A stretch of DNA of 64,000 nt, from positions 1 to 64,000 of the forward strand of contig NZ_BMWA01000039.1 of assembly GCF_014650995.1 (NCBI RefSeq), in the 5' to 3' direction. Origin of the DNA: Streptomyces viridiviolaceus. GTDB lineage: Bacteria; Actinomycetota; Actinomycetes; Streptomycetales; Streptomycetaceae. The stretch's first letter is position 1. Each line of letters starts with the position of its first letter. A program made the position numbers and the translations under genes. This document shows, in pieces, positions 24,498-33,722 of the stretch. The notes under the pieces are model-generated. The model was not told where the DNA came from, did no database searches, and saw nothing but the letters and a program-made list of their open reading frames with translations.

Positions 24498-25145
24498 ATG
24501 GGCTCGGGTTCGGAACGCCCGCGGAGCAGGAAACGCGACTCGGACGCCACGCGTGCCGCGCTGCTCGACGCCGCCCGCGACCTGTTCGGCCGCCACGGAT
24601 ACGAAGCGGTGACGCTTCGCGACATCGGTGAGCGCGCCGGAGCGGACGGTTCCCTGGTCGCACGGTACTTCGGCGGCAAGGCCGCCCTGTACCGGTCGGC
24701 CGTGGCCGAGGACAGCCGTGAGGTGACCGTGTCTCCCGACACCGTCGACCTCGCGGCATTCACCGCCTACGCGCTGGGCCGGGCCGACCGGCGGGGAGCA
24801 CCGGGTCCGCTGGTGCAGGCGCTCCTCTCCCAGGGCAACGCCCCGGAGGTGCGGGCCTCGGCGGCCGACGAGATGCGCACCCGCCTGGTGGCGCCGCTCG
24901 CCGCCCGGCTGGCGGCCGACGGTGCCGAGGATCCGGTCGCCAGGGCCGAAGTCCTGATCTCCTGCCTCGTTGGTGTCATCGCCCTGCGGTCGAGCGGCCT
25001 CTTCGACGGCCTGTCGGCCTTGAGCCCCGAGGCGATCGGCGCCATGCTCGAGTCCGCCGCGCAGGCACAGGCGTCGTCGGCGAACGGCCCGGGAACGTCC
25101 GCCGTCGACAGACCCGGCCGGGCGGACGTGCCGCCGGCCGGCTGA
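24498..25145 (+). CDS. TetR-family regulator of the adjacent exporter
   Basis: A 215-aa TetR protein. The DNA-binding segment AVTLRDIGERAGADGSLVARYF follows an N-terminal basic stretch (RPRSRKRDSD). The C-terminal part, with TRLVAPLAARLAADGAEDPVARAEVLISCLVGV, matches the TetR_C-type ligand domain seen in many actinobacterial exporters' regulators. The ATG at 24498 follows GAAAGGA; a GTG three bases earlier is possible. It lies in an operon with the exporter. Self-regulation via the exporter's promoter is the expected circuit (inference). Confidence 0.87.
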   Translation: MGSGSERPRSRKRDSDATRAALLDAARDLFGRHGYEAVTLRDIGERAGADGSLVARYFGGKAALYRSAVAEDSREVTVSPDTVDLAAFTAYALGRADRRGAPGPLVQALLSQGNAPEVRASAADEMRTRLVAPLAARLAADGAEDPVARAEVLISCLVGVIALRSSGLFDGLSALSPEAIGAMLESAAQAQASSANGPGTSAVDRPGRADVPPAG

Positions 25146-25164
25146 TCACCTCTTCCTCCGGCTG

Positions 25165-26652
25165 CTAGTCGAGGTTGATGTAGACGGCCTTCGGGTACAG
25201 GAAGCTCTCCACGTGCTCCTTCGCTCCCTTCCAGCCGTAACCGCTCATCTTGGTTCCGCCGAAACCGATGGCCGGGTCCAGGACTCCGTAGCAGTTGACC
25301 CAGATCGTCCCCGCGTTGATCCCCTGCGAGACCTTGTGCGCGGTGGACAGGTTACGTGTCCACACCCCGCCCGCCAGGCCGTACGGGGTGTCGTTGGCGA
25401 CGCGCAGCGCGTCGTCGATGTCGTCGAAGGGGATCACCGAGGCGACGGGCCCGAAGATCTCTTCCTGGGCGATGGTCATGTCGTTGGACGCACCGGCGAA
25501 GATCGTCGGTTCGACGAAGAAGCCCGGGGCGAGTTCGCCGCCCAGGCGGTTTCCGCCGCCTGCCAGCCGGGCTTCGCCGCCGCCCACGCCGATGTAGTGC
25601 ATGACCCGTTCGAGCTGCCGCTGAGAGATCAGCGGCCCCATCTGGGTGTCCGGGTCGAGTCCGTCTCCCACGCGGATCGTCTTCGCGAAGTCCCTCATGC
25701 GCTCGACGAACTCGTCGTGGACGGAACGCTCCACGAGGATCCGGGTACCGGCGACGCAGACCTGACCGCTGTTGGTGTAGACGCCCATGGCGGCGCCGGG
25801 CACGGCCTTGTCCAGGTCGGCGTCGGCGAAGACGATGTCGGGTGACTTGCCGCCCAGCTCCAGCTGCAGACGCTTGAGGTTGCCGGCCGACGCCCGGACG
25901 ATCGCGCGCGCCGTGCCGACCGAGCCGGTGAACGCGATGCGGTCGACGTCCTGGTGCTCCGCCAGGGCCTGACCCGCGTCGGCGCCGTAACCCGTCACGA
26001 CGTTGATCACGCCGTCGGGCACTCCCGCTTCCAGCAACAGCTCGGACAGCCGCAGTACGGACAGGGAAGCGTCCTCGGCGGGCTTCAGGACGGCGGTGCA
26101 GCCGGTGGCCAGCGCGGGGCCGAAGATCCACCAGAGGCCGATCAGGGGACCGTTCCAGGGGATGATGCCGCCGACCACGCCGACGGGGGCAAGGTGCTTC
26201 AGCGTCAGGAAATGCCCTGGGAGCGAGTTCTGCGGCGCCGACACACTCGCGCTGTCGCACTGCGAGGCGAAGAACTGCAGGACCTGCGAGGTCCACTCCT
26301 TGAGCCCCTTGGTCCTCGACAGGGGCGCGCCCATGTCCAGGGTCTCGATCAGGGCCAGTTCGTCAAAATGGTCGAGGACGACGTCATGGATCCTCAGCAG
26401 AAGCTTGCGGCGCTGATGCGGCGTCCAGCGGTTCCACTCCCCCTCGAAGGCACGCCGCGCCGCGGCGACGGCGAGGTCCACGTCCGTGGCGTCGCCCTGG
26501 GCGATGCTACAGAGCTGCTGCCCTGTCGCCGGGTTGATGACGTCGATCTGTTTGCCGGATGTCGGTTCGACCCACTTGCCGCCGATCAGAAGCTGTTTCG
26601 GGCCGGCGACGAAATCCGGGACCACAGGCGGTGTCCCTTGGGCGGTAGGCAT
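25165..26652 (-). CDS. NAD(P)-dependent aldehyde dehydrogenase
   Basis: A 495-aa aldehyde dehydrogenase with both catalytic residues: general base Glu265 in LELGGKSP and nucleophile Cys299 in SGQVCVAG. GSVGT near residue 243 and the C-terminal FGGTKMSGYG are canonical. It oxidises an aldehyde to the acid in the cytoplasm. The ATG has GAGGAG five bases upstream. It is the last gene of a minus-strand set, 70 bases after MmgE/PrpD, which lies behind the hyuAB genes. It is convergent with the TetR gene, only 19 bases apart. Confidence 0.9.
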   Translation of the reverse strand: MPTAQGTPPVVPDFVAGPKQLLIGGKWVEPTSGKQIDVINPATGQQLCSIAQGDATDVDLAVAAARRAFEGEWNRWTPHQRRKLLLRIHDVVLDHFDELALIETLDMGAPLSRTKGLKEWTSQVLQFFASQCDSASVSAPQNSLPGHFLTLKHLAPVGVVGGIIPWNGPLIGLWWIFGPALATGCTAVLKPAEDASLSVLRLSELLLEAGVPDGVINVVTGYGADAGQALAEHQDVDRIAFTGSVGTARAIVRASAGNLKRLQLELGGKSPDIVFADADLDKAVPGAAMGVYTNSGQVCVAGTRILVERSVHDEFVERMRDFAKTIRVGDGLDPDTQMGPLISQRQLERVMHYIGVGGGEARLAGGGNRLGGELAPGFFVEPTIFAGASNDMTIAQEEIFGPVASVIPFDDIDDALRVANDTPYGLAGGVWTRNLSTAHKVSQGINAGTIWVNCYGVLDPAIGFGGTKMSGYGWKGAKEHVESFLYPKAVYINLD

Positions 26653-26722
26653 TCGTTCTCCTCTTTTTCCGTTCTCCGTGAACAGAAGCGGCTCGATGAG
26701 GGGTCACACGGAAGGCGGGCGA

Positions 26723-28117
26723 TCAGATCAGCAGGAGCTTGGCCATCGTCTCGGCCGGCATGCCGTCGTCACCGTCGTTGATGGCCCGCAGCAGTGCCTC
26801 GCTGCGTTCCTCGCCCATGCTCGCCACCGTCAGGTCGCGGAACTTGGCGTCGAGGTCGGCCTGCGAAACCGGGTTCTCCGAGGTGCCGAGCGGGCTGTCG
26901 ACGAAGAGGTGCTCGCGGGTGCCGTCGCGGTAGGTGACCGTGATGTCGGCGACCCACTTCCCGGGGTGAGCGGTGTCGAGCTCGGGCTTGGGCGTGATAC
27001 GGACCCGGCCGGCCAGTTCCGCCGCCCTGCTGCCGTCGGACAGGTCGAGACGTCCGTCCATGAAGGCGCGATGCGTCGAGAAGCCGTTGCCGAGGCCCAG
27101 GAGCGAGAGGGCGAACTGGAAGGGCAGGCTGTACTGCAGGTTCTCGATGCTCCGGGGCGCGTAGGCGTTGGCGTTGCTGGTGCCGACGATGACGTTCCCG
27201 CCTGTCTGGATGCCGAGCTCGACCTCGTCGATCAGTTCCACCCGGTCGGCCAGCTGCCGCGCGCCGTCGATGTAGGCGTGATTGATGCCGCAGCAGCAGT
27301 AGGGCTTGATCCAGACCCGGGTGATCTCGAAGGGAGCACCGAGCGCGAACGCGGAGGCCGCGTCCGGGCCCACCTCACGTCCGACGAAGGTGCGGTAGAA
27401 CCCCTTGGTTCCCGTGAGGTAGGCCGTGGGTCCGGTGATGCCCGCCTCGGCCATCTCGGCCGCGCGGATTCCGTTCCGGGTGCCGATGCCCGCGTGCACC
27501 CGCTTCACCGAGCCGCCCGACGACGTGTACTCGGTGGTCCCCGCACAGTGGCTCATCGCAATGGCCAGGGCGTGGGTGGTCTGCTCCAGGTCCAGGCCAC
27601 GCATCTTCGCGACCACCGCGGCGGCACCGAAGGCCGACAGGAGCGCGTGCGGGTGGAAGCCGCGCTCCAGCAGTTCCGGCGCGGCGAGCACGCCGATCCG
27701 GGTGTACACCTCATAGCCCGCGACGATGCCGAGCAGTACGTCCCGCATGGACGCGCCGATCTCTTCTCCCACCGCGAGGGCGGTGGAGACGACGCAGCTC
27801 CCGGGATGGCTGGAGCTCGCGCGGTGGGCGTCGTCGTACTCGAAGCCGTGACCGAACGTGGCGTTGACGAAGGCCGCGTCCGCCGCGCTCATCGTGTCGC
27901 CGGCGAAGACCACGTGCGCCGCACCCGGAACGTGGCGGTTCCGCGTCAGGTTCAGCACTGTCTGGCTCCACGGCAGGCTCGCGCATCCGATCTGCACCGC
28001 CAGCTGGTCCTGCATCAGCCGCCGCGCGCCCTGCACGGCCTCGGGCGGGAGTGAGTCGTGATCCAGCTCGACCACCAAACGCGCGACCGCTGCCTCGACT
28101 GGGGGGATGATCTGCAC
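26723..28117 (-). CDS. MmgE/PrpD-family protein (copy 1)
   Basis: A 464-aa member of the MmgE/PrpD family, whose known members dehydrate 2-methylcitrate, isomerise or decarboxylate (for example cis-aconitate decarboxylase). The N-terminal helical domain contains FGHGFEYDDAHRASSSHPGS, with the Asp-Asp and His-Pro typical of the active site. The start is GTG 28117, preceded by GAGGCG. An AT-rich box (28155-28174) lies just upstream, so it may have its own promoter separate from hyuAB. The actual substrate is unknown; PrpD function proper is unlikely as no methylcitrate synthase is near. Confidence 0.85.
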   Translation of the reverse strand: MQIIPPVEAAVARLVVELDHDSLPPEAVQGARRLMQDQLAVQIGCASLPWSQTVLNLTRNRHVPGAAHVVFAGDTMSAADAAFVNATFGHGFEYDDAHRASSSHPGSCVVSTALAVGEEIGASMRDVLLGIVAGYEVYTRIGVLAAPELLERGFHPHALLSAFGAAAVVAKMRGLDLEQTTHALAIAMSHCAGTTEYTSSGGSVKRVHAGIGTRNGIRAAEMAEAGITGPTAYLTGTKGFYRTFVGREVGPDAASAFALGAPFEITRVWIKPYCCCGINHAYIDGARQLADRVELIDEVELGIQTGGNVIVGTSNANAYAPRSIENLQYSLPFQFALSLLGLGNGFSTHRAFMDGRLDLSDGSRAAELAGRVRITPKPELDTAHPGKWVADITVTYRDGTREHLFVDSPLGTSENPVSQADLDAKFRDLTVASMGEERSEALLRAINDGDDGMPAETMAKLLLI

Positions 28118-28154
28118 GACGTGCGCCTCGCTTCCGGCGAAGATGACCTGGAGA

Positions 28155-28174
28155 GAAATGAAATATATTTTATG
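28155..28174 (-). promoter_or_regulatory. AT-rich box upstream of MmgE/PrpD copy 1
   Basis: The run contains the palindrome AAATATATTT (28161-28170) and, on the minus strand, ATAAAATAT (28165-28173). It lies 44-56 bases before the GTG start, where a -10 region would be. The same cores occur at 62294-62306. Confidence 0.5.
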
Positions 28175-28218
28175 GTGAACGTCTTGGCTAGGGTTCGGTC
28201 AATCGAAAGCGAGCGCGA

Positions 28219-30177
28219 TCACCCCCTGTTCCGCGCCCGACGGAGGGCAGTGGTGGCCTCCATGTCGATCCGCAGGCGCTCGGGGTCGAAGTGGGGGTCG
28301 CCGAGCACGACGACGCCGTAGTCGCGGGCCGCGCCGTCGATGCTCACGTACTCGTCCCGCACGTCGGCGAGGACCTTCTCGGGGTCGCGTGCGAAGGGCG
28401 AGCCCCAGCCTCCGCCGCCGTTCGTCAGGCACCGCAGTACCGCGCCCGCCCTCGTCCGCCATGTCTTACGGCTGGCGAAGTGGTGGTACGTGCCGTTCAC
28501 GGGGTCGAGGCTCTTCGTCTCCGGGTCGAGTACGCCGGCGACCGGAATGCTGTCGGCGTAGACGTCCGGGGCGGTTGCCACGAGGCCGGCGGGACCGTCG
28601 GTTCCTTCCCTCGGCGGGAAGATCCACATGGCTCCGGTCGGTCCCGCCTGGCCACCGCCCGCGCCGACACCGCTCGGCTCCCTGGTACGGAAGGGCGACA
28701 GGTAGTGGTCGGCGTCGGTGAGCCAGAGGGTGTCCTTCAGGTTGGCGGCACCACCGCGGTGGGCGCCCGGTCCGCCGGTGTCGATCGCATGCTCCTTGCG
28801 GAGCATGACCACGGGCGAGTCGTGCTCGATGGTCTCGGTCGCGGGGTCAAGGTTGTTCAGGTTGAACAGGACGGTGTAACTGTCGCCGTCACCCGCCTTG
28901 GTGGCCCCCCACGGTCCGTGTTCGCCGCCGCACTGGGTGGCGCTCGTCCACGGCGTGCCGTCCTGTCGCACGCCGTTCGCGTTGTGGGTGTTGGTGGAGC
29001 CGTAGTCGCCGCCCACCGCGTTCTCGCCGAGGACCGGGTTCAGCGCGTCGAAGACCGCCGCGATCAGGGCCCCGGAGGCCTCCCAGAACATCATGGGCGC
29101 TCCCTGGGGAGGCAATGCCGTGAGCAGCGTCCCCGGGGGCGCCACCAGGTCGAGATGGCGCCAAGTGCCGGAGGTGAACGGGATCGCCGGGTCGAGGAGC
29201 ATCGTCAGGGCGACACCCAGAGCGGTCTTCGCGTCGGAGATGCCGCAGTTGATGCAGGTCCTGGCCTGCGCCGACGTCCCCGACAGATCGGCCTCGATGT
29301 CGTGGTCGCGCTTGCGCAGCGTGACGTGGACGGTGTAGTCGACCGTGTCGTCCATTCCGTCCGCGTCGATCCTCGCGGCTCCCGTGTAGTCGCCGTCCGG
29401 GACGCGCGCGACGGCCTCGCGCATCAGCTCGGCCGAGGTGTCGCAGGCGTAGGCGAGTGCGCCGAGGTGGGCGTCCGGTCCGTAGCGCTCGATGTTCTCC
29501 CGCACGAGCCGCTCGCCGAGCTGCAGTTGCTGGTGGATGCTCTTGAAGTCGGGCAGGAGCATCGCGCCCCAGCGCGTGTTGTCGAAGATGAGGCTGAAGG
29601 TCGAGCGCACCGGCTGGTCCTTCGACCACAGCAGGACGGGCGGGATGACCACGCCGTTCTCGTAGACGTCCCGCTTCGTGGCCGAGAAGCCGCCGGGCAC
29701 GGTGCCGCCCATGTCGAGCTGGTGGGCGCGCATGCTCACGAAGGACACGATCCGCCCGTCGACGAAGACGGGCCTGGTGAACAGGACGTCGTTGACGTGG
29801 GTGCCGCCGCGGTAGGGGTCGTTGCAGATCAGTACGTCGCCCGGGGCGAGGCCCGTCGGTCCGAACTCCTCGACGGTGTTGCGCACGGCGTCCGGCATGG
29901 TGCCGAGGAAGGGGGTGAGGCTGTTGCTGACCACGGCCGTCCGGTAGTCCTGCTCCGGGGGTCCGCTGATCGTGCAGGCGAAGTCGTACCAGTCCCGGAT
30001 GATCGGCGAGAACGCCTCCCGGAGGAACGCGGTGCTCATGTGGCCGACCGCGTATTTCAGCCGGTTCACGATGACGGACGCGGTGAAGCGGTCGCAGCCG
30101 TACGCCGCCCTGAAGGCTTCGTCGGTCAGGTCCCGGATGCGCGTCGGTGCGGTGGCGGGGATGCCGAGGTTGCTCAC
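28219..30177 (-). CDS. hyuB: Hydantoinase B/oxoprolinase-family subunit
   Basis: A 652-aa HyuB-type protein, somewhat longer than typical HyuB (about 590). Family segments are GDVLICNDPYRGGTHVNDV, RAHQLDMGG and RGGAANLKDTLWL. Members form complexes with HyuA and catalyse ATP-dependent hydrolysis of cyclic amides (N-methylhydantoin, 5-oxoproline) or ATP-dependent ketone carboxylation. The start is GTG 30177, six bases after the hyuA stop, with GGAGG upstream; the longer frame that runs into hyuA is rejected. Gene order zinc-ribbon, hyuA, hyuB is discussed under findings. Which reaction applies cannot be decided from sequence alone. Confidence 0.85.
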   Translation of the reverse strand: MSNLGIPATAPTRIRDLTDEAFRAAYGCDRFTASVIVNRLKYAVGHMSTAFLREAFSPIIRDWYDFACTISGPPEQDYRTAVVSNSLTPFLGTMPDAVRNTVEEFGPTGLAPGDVLICNDPYRGGTHVNDVLFTRPVFVDGRIVSFVSMRAHQLDMGGTVPGGFSATKRDVYENGVVIPPVLLWSKDQPVRSTFSLIFDNTRWGAMLLPDFKSIHQQLQLGERLVRENIERYGPDAHLGALAYACDTSAELMREAVARVPDGDYTGAARIDADGMDDTVDYTVHVTLRKRDHDIEADLSGTSAQARTCINCGISDAKTALGVALTMLLDPAIPFTSGTWRHLDLVAPPGTLLTALPPQGAPMMFWEASGALIAAVFDALNPVLGENAVGGDYGSTNTHNANGVRQDGTPWTSATQCGGEHGPWGATKAGDGDSYTVLFNLNNLDPATETIEHDSPVVMLRKEHAIDTGGPGAHRGGAANLKDTLWLTDADHYLSPFRTREPSGVGAGGGQAGPTGAMWIFPPREGTDGPAGLVATAPDVYADSIPVAGVLDPETKSLDPVNGTYHHFASRKTWRTRAGAVLRCLTNGGGGWGSPFARDPEKVLADVRDEYVSIDGAARDYGVVVLGDPHFDPERLRIDMEATTALRRARNRG

Positions 30178-30182
30178 GCTGC

Positions 30183-32228
30183 TCACTTCCTCCGGATGAC
30201 GAGTTCGCCGTACCGGCCGACGACGAGGCGCTGGCCGGTACCGACATGGGTGGTCGACAGACCCTCGTTGACGATGACCGGGCCCTCGATCTCGTCGCCG
30301 GCGCGCAGCGCGTCCCGGTCGTAGACGGCGGCCTCCTGGCCGGCCTCGTCGTCGATCGCGTCCAGGTCGCCGAGGTAGCGGAGCGTGACGATCCGGGTCG
30401 GGGTGAGCGGCTCGTCCGCGCCGCGACGCGGGAGCTCGGGATACTCGACCTTCTCGGTGTCCAGCACGGCGCGGACCCGGAAGGTGACGCCCTCGACGGG
30501 CATGGTGTCGAAGCGGTTGCCCGAGCGCTCCTGGTACGTGTCGTGGAACGAGGCGATCATCGCGGCGACGGCATCGGCGTCGACGGCACCGCCCGGGACC
30601 GGCACGAACGGGGTCTCCCAGCTCTGGCCGACCAGATGGCCGTCGTAGCTGCGCTCGAACGTGACGGTCGCGTCGGAGGCGATGCGCTCCCGCAACTGTG
30701 TCTCCATGTCCGTGAAGAGCTCGTCGATCCGCGGGGCCGCCTCGGGGGTGAGGACGGTGTAGGCGCTGCGGTTCGCGGTGAACACCTGGTCGGCCGACAG
30801 CAGACCCAGTGCCGAGAACAGTCCGGGGTTGGGCGGGACGACGACCTGCTTGCAGTGCACGGCGTCCATCGCGGCAGGCAGCAGCATCGGGCCCGCCGCG
30901 CCGTAGGCGATGAGGGTGTAGTCCCGGGGGTCGACACCGTTCTTGATCGCCACGTTGAAGACGCCCTCGGCGATGTTGTGCACCGCCATCTCGTACGCGT
31001 AGCGGACCCGCTGCGCGAGCGTGAACTCCGTGCGCAGGTTCTCGAAGGCCGCGCGCGCCCGCTCGGCGTCGAGGTGCAGTTTCCCGCCGGCGAAGGTGTC
31101 CGGATCGATGATGCCGATCATCAGACACGTGTCAGTCGTCGTCGGCTGGGTCCCGCCGCGGCCGTAGCAGGCCGGTCCGGGCGTGGAACCGGCGCTGCCC
31201 GGCCCCACCTGGATCTCACCCGACTGCCCGATCGTCACGAGGCTCCCGCCTCCGGCACCGATGGCGGTGACCTCGTTGGCAAGCGCATTGACGACCAGGT
31301 CGTGTTCCAGCTCGAAGGTCGTGGCGACGTACGGCTCGCCTCCGGTGACGACGCTGATGTCGCAGGACGTGCCCCCGACGTCGGCACAGAGCAGCTCCGG
31401 TTCGCCGATGAGGGAGCCGAAGTGGGCGCTCGCGACCGTGCCCGCGGCCGGACCCGAGAACACGATCCTGAACGGCTGCTCCATGGCCCGGTTCGACGGC
31501 ACCAAGGTGGCCGCGCAGTCCGCAAAATTGAGCTGCCCGGTGAAGCCGATGTCCGCGAGGCCCTTCTCGAGGGTGGCGGTGTAGTCGGCGTAGATCAGTT
31601 TCATCAGCGCGTCGACCACCGTCGTCGAGGCGCGGGTGTACTCCTTGGCGAGCGGGGAGACCTCGCTGGAGATGGAACATGGGACGTCGCCGAGCACCTC
31701 GTGCACCAGCTCGCGGAGCCGCTCCTCGTGGGCCCGGTTGACGTAGGCGTTGATCAGGCAGATCGCCACTCCGGCGACCCCGCAGCCGCGCAGGACCTCC
31801 AGTTCCGCCCGGGCCTGCGCCTCGTCGAGGGGGAACAGCACTCCGCTGTCGGCCGTGATCCGCTCCCGGATCCCGCGCCGCAGGTAGCGCGGCACCAGCG
31901 GGCGCGAGGCGTCGCCGAAGCTGCGCCGCCAGTGCGGATCCAGCATCGCCTCGGCGGGCCGCCACACGCGGCCCATGTCGAGGATGTCGCGGTGCCCCTC
32001 GGTGGCCAGGAACCCGATCTTCGGGAGCCGGCGGGTGATCACCGCGTTGAGTCCGTGGGTACTGGCGTGGTTGAAGACGCGGGATCCCTCGACCCCCAGC
32101 GCGGCCGCGCCCTGAAGTACCGGCTTCGTCACGTCGGTGTAGTCCGTGGACACCTTCGCCGTGTGGATGGCCCCGTCCCGAAGGGCGACCACGTCGGTGA
32201 AGGTGCCTCCTACGTCCACTGCGATCAT
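30183..32228 (-). CDS. hyuA: Hydantoinase A/oxoprolinase-family subunit
   Basis: A 681-aa HyuA-type ATPase subunit of the actin/Hsp70-like fold. The phosphate motif is at the very start (MIAVDVGGTFTDVVAL) and a second one, CADVGGTSCDISVV, lies near residue 290. GAGGGSLVTIG and GPGSAGSTPGPACYG are also family-specific. The ATG at 32228 follows GAAGGA with six bases of spacing. It works with HyuB in an ATP-driven ring opening or carboxylation. The gene lies 13 bases after the small zinc-ribbon gene, so the three form one operon, divergent from the AraC regulator at 32712. Confidence 0.88.
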   Translation of the reverse strand: MIAVDVGGTFTDVVALRDGAIHTAKVSTDYTDVTKPVLQGAAALGVEGSRVFNHASTHGLNAVITRRLPKIGFLATEGHRDILDMGRVWRPAEAMLDPHWRRSFGDASRPLVPRYLRRGIRERITADSGVLFPLDEAQARAELEVLRGCGVAGVAICLINAYVNRAHEERLRELVHEVLGDVPCSISSEVSPLAKEYTRASTTVVDALMKLIYADYTATLEKGLADIGFTGQLNFADCAATLVPSNRAMEQPFRIVFSGPAAGTVASAHFGSLIGEPELLCADVGGTSCDISVVTGGEPYVATTFELEHDLVVNALANEVTAIGAGGGSLVTIGQSGEIQVGPGSAGSTPGPACYGRGGTQPTTTDTCLMIGIIDPDTFAGGKLHLDAERARAAFENLRTEFTLAQRVRYAYEMAVHNIAEGVFNVAIKNGVDPRDYTLIAYGAAGPMLLPAAMDAVHCKQVVVPPNPGLFSALGLLSADQVFTANRSAYTVLTPEAAPRIDELFTDMETQLRERIASDATVTFERSYDGHLVGQSWETPFVPVPGGAVDADAVAAMIASFHDTYQERSGNRFDTMPVEGVTFRVRAVLDTEKVEYPELPRRGADEPLTPTRIVTLRYLGDLDAIDDEAGQEAAVYDRDALRAGDEIEGPVIVNEGLSTTHVGTGQRLVVGRYGELVIRRK

Positions 32229-32241
32229 CGTTGATCCTTCG

Positions 32242-32463
32242 CTACAGCAGGTCGGAGAGGAGCCGGATGGGTCCGAGGCGCGGTCCGCGGTCACGACTGA
32301 CCGACAGCAGGCAGCTCTGGCACTTGACGACGTCGAACCAGCCTCCCTCGGAGTTGACGGGATAGCCGCGCAGCTCTTCGGCGGCGCAACGGGGGCAGGT
32401 GCCCTGCATCGGATGCCGCTCGACGGGGAGCGGCCGGTTCGTGGTGCGCGATTCCTCGCTCAT
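32242..32463 (-). CDS. Small zinc-ribbon protein, putative third subunit of the HyuAB enzyme
   Basis: A 73-aa protein with two CxxC knuckles, CPRC and CQSC, 27 residues apart between first cysteines, which should bind one zinc. It resembles the small subunits that accompany some decarboxylases and carboxylases. Its ATG at 32463 follows GGAG with nine bases of spacing, and it is the first gene of the operon, 13 bases ahead of hyuA. Such a subunit is not part of simple hydantoinases, so the complex may be closer to the ketone carboxylases that carry a zinc-binding small subunit. Confidence in the gene is good; in the role, low. Confidence 0.72.
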   Translation of the reverse strand: MSEESRTTNRPLPVERHPMQGTCPRCAAEELRGYPVNSEGGWFDVVKCQSCLLSVSRDRGPRLGPIRLLSDLL

Positions 32464-32640
32464 GTCGCACGACTCCACTGTTCGGCTCAAGGACGGCGCA
32501 GGTGCTGCGCGTCGAGGGCAGACGCTAGGTCGCGGCAGAATCGCGTCACCATCCGCGGACCGCAGGCGGGCATCCGCAAACCGAAACCGCGCTTTGGGCG
32601 GTCGTGACCCAGCCTTCGGGCACCCTTTCCGATGGTCGGC

Positions 32641-32660
32641 ATATCCAATATTGTGTTTGC
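32641..32660. promoter_or_regulatory. AT-rich divergent promoter region, zinc-ribbon/hyuAB and AraC
   Basis: The 248-base gap contains one AT-rich patch, ATATCCAATATTGTGTTTGC, with a plus-strand TATTGT (32649-32654) that may be the -10 of the AraC gene at 32712. No clear -35 is visible. Confidence 0.4.
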
Positions 32661-32711
32661 ACTTCTCGCCGTCAGTGGCTTCGGAGGCCGGCACGGAACA
32701 CGCGAGGGAAA

Positions 32712-33698
32712 ATGAGTACCGATCGGCAGACGGCGCAGCCGGGGCCCCGGCTGCGCTTTCGCACCACTGATCTCGACATCGCCCGTACACAGGTCACGAA
32801 GACGTTCGCCGAGCACGACATGTCGGTCGGCGACAGGGCAACGTTGGACTGCCGTCTCGATCTGACGCCGTCGGGCCGGCTGACGCTCGCGCGGCTCGGA
32901 TACGGCACCGACGTCACGATCTTCGGTCCTCCGATGAGGTCCGTCTACCACGTCAACCTGCCCGTCTCCGGCGCCAGCACGGTCCAGCAGAACGGCACGA
33001 CCCGCACCTCGACGGCTGGCCGCAGCGGCATCGCCATGCTGCCGAACGGTCCCGTGACCATGTGGTGGAGCCCGGACGGCGTGCAGTACGCCATCAAGCT
33101 CCCCAAGGAGCTGCTGGAGGCCCATGCCGCGAAGCTCACCGGCCGCCCCGTCGACGGCGGCATCCGGTTCGCCCTGGAGTTCGATCTCAGCAGTGCACCG
33201 GGCCAGATGCTCAATGCGACGGTGAGCTTCCTCTACGCGGAGCTGCTCCGGCCGGACGGCCTCGCCACCATGCCCACCGTCCGGCACGAACTCGAGTCGG
33301 CGCTGATGACCCAGCTGCTCATGACCATCCCCAGCCAGCTCAGCGAGACCCTCCACGGCAAGCCCGCGCACAGCCGACGGACGAGGATCATGCAGGTCGT
33401 GGAGTACATCGACGAACATCCCCACCTGGAGCTGAGCACGGCCGACCTCGCCGCCGTGGCCGGAATCGGTGAACGGTCCCTGCAGGCCGGTTTCCGTGAC
33501 CTGGTGGGGATGTCGCCCCGCGCCTACGTGCGCGTGGTCCGGCTCGACCGGGTCCATCTGGAGCTGAGTACGGGGACGCCCGAATCGGTCACCGACGTCG
33601 CGGCCCGCTGGGGATTCTTCCACCCGGGACGGTTCGCGCAGCAGTACCGGGACCGGTTCGGGGTCCTTCCGTCGGACACGGTGCGCTCGGCCCGGTGA
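32712..33698 (+). CDS. AraC-family transcriptional regulator (copy 1)
   Basis: A 328-aa regulator with an N-terminal AraC-binding-like domain (residues about 20-205) and a C-terminal double helix-turn-helix (about 225-325): LSTADLAAVAGIGERSLQAGF, then VTDVAARWGFFHPGRFAQQYRDRFG. The ATG at 32712 follows GAGGG. It is divergent from the zinc-ribbon/hyuAB operon and probably activates it in response to the substrate. A close paralog at 52510-53499 has the same relation to another operon. Confidence 0.9.
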   Translation: MSTDRQTAQPGPRLRFRTTDLDIARTQVTKTFAEHDMSVGDRATLDCRLDLTPSGRLTLARLGYGTDVTIFGPPMRSVYHVNLPVSGASTVQQNGTTRTSTAGRSGIAMLPNGPVTMWWSPDGVQYAIKLPKELLEAHAAKLTGRPVDGGIRFALEFDLSSAPGQMLNATVSFLYAELLRPDGLATMPTVRHELESALMTQLLMTIPSQLSETLHGKPAHSRRTRIMQVVEYIDEHPHLELSTADLAAVAGIGERSLQAGFRDLVGMSPRAYVRVVRLDRVHLELSTGTPESVTDVAARWGFFHPGRFAQQYRDRFGVLPSDTVRSAR

Positions 33699-33722
33699 CG
33701 GGCCGGGCGCACCGGTCGCCGG

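Noticed and set aside
22944-24596. A 550-codon open frame antisense to the MFS exporter
   Set aside because: Its translation is low-complexity (Gly, Arg, Gln, His rich), it has no domain, and it mirrors the third-position GC bias of the real gene. The same holds for long antisense frames over 204-1835, 28291-30324 and 48659-51397.
26723-28117. Methylcitrate dehydratase PrpD in propionate metabolism
   Set aside because: No methylcitrate synthase or methylisocitrate lyase is found near either MmgE/PrpD gene, and the neighbours are HyuAB/ALDH or CoA-transferase genes.
28219-32228. Acetone carboxylase (acxABC)
   Set aside because: The subunit sizes fit HyuA/HyuB better and the third protein, at 73 residues, is far too small for the known gamma subunit. 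Carboxylase activity of another type remains possible.
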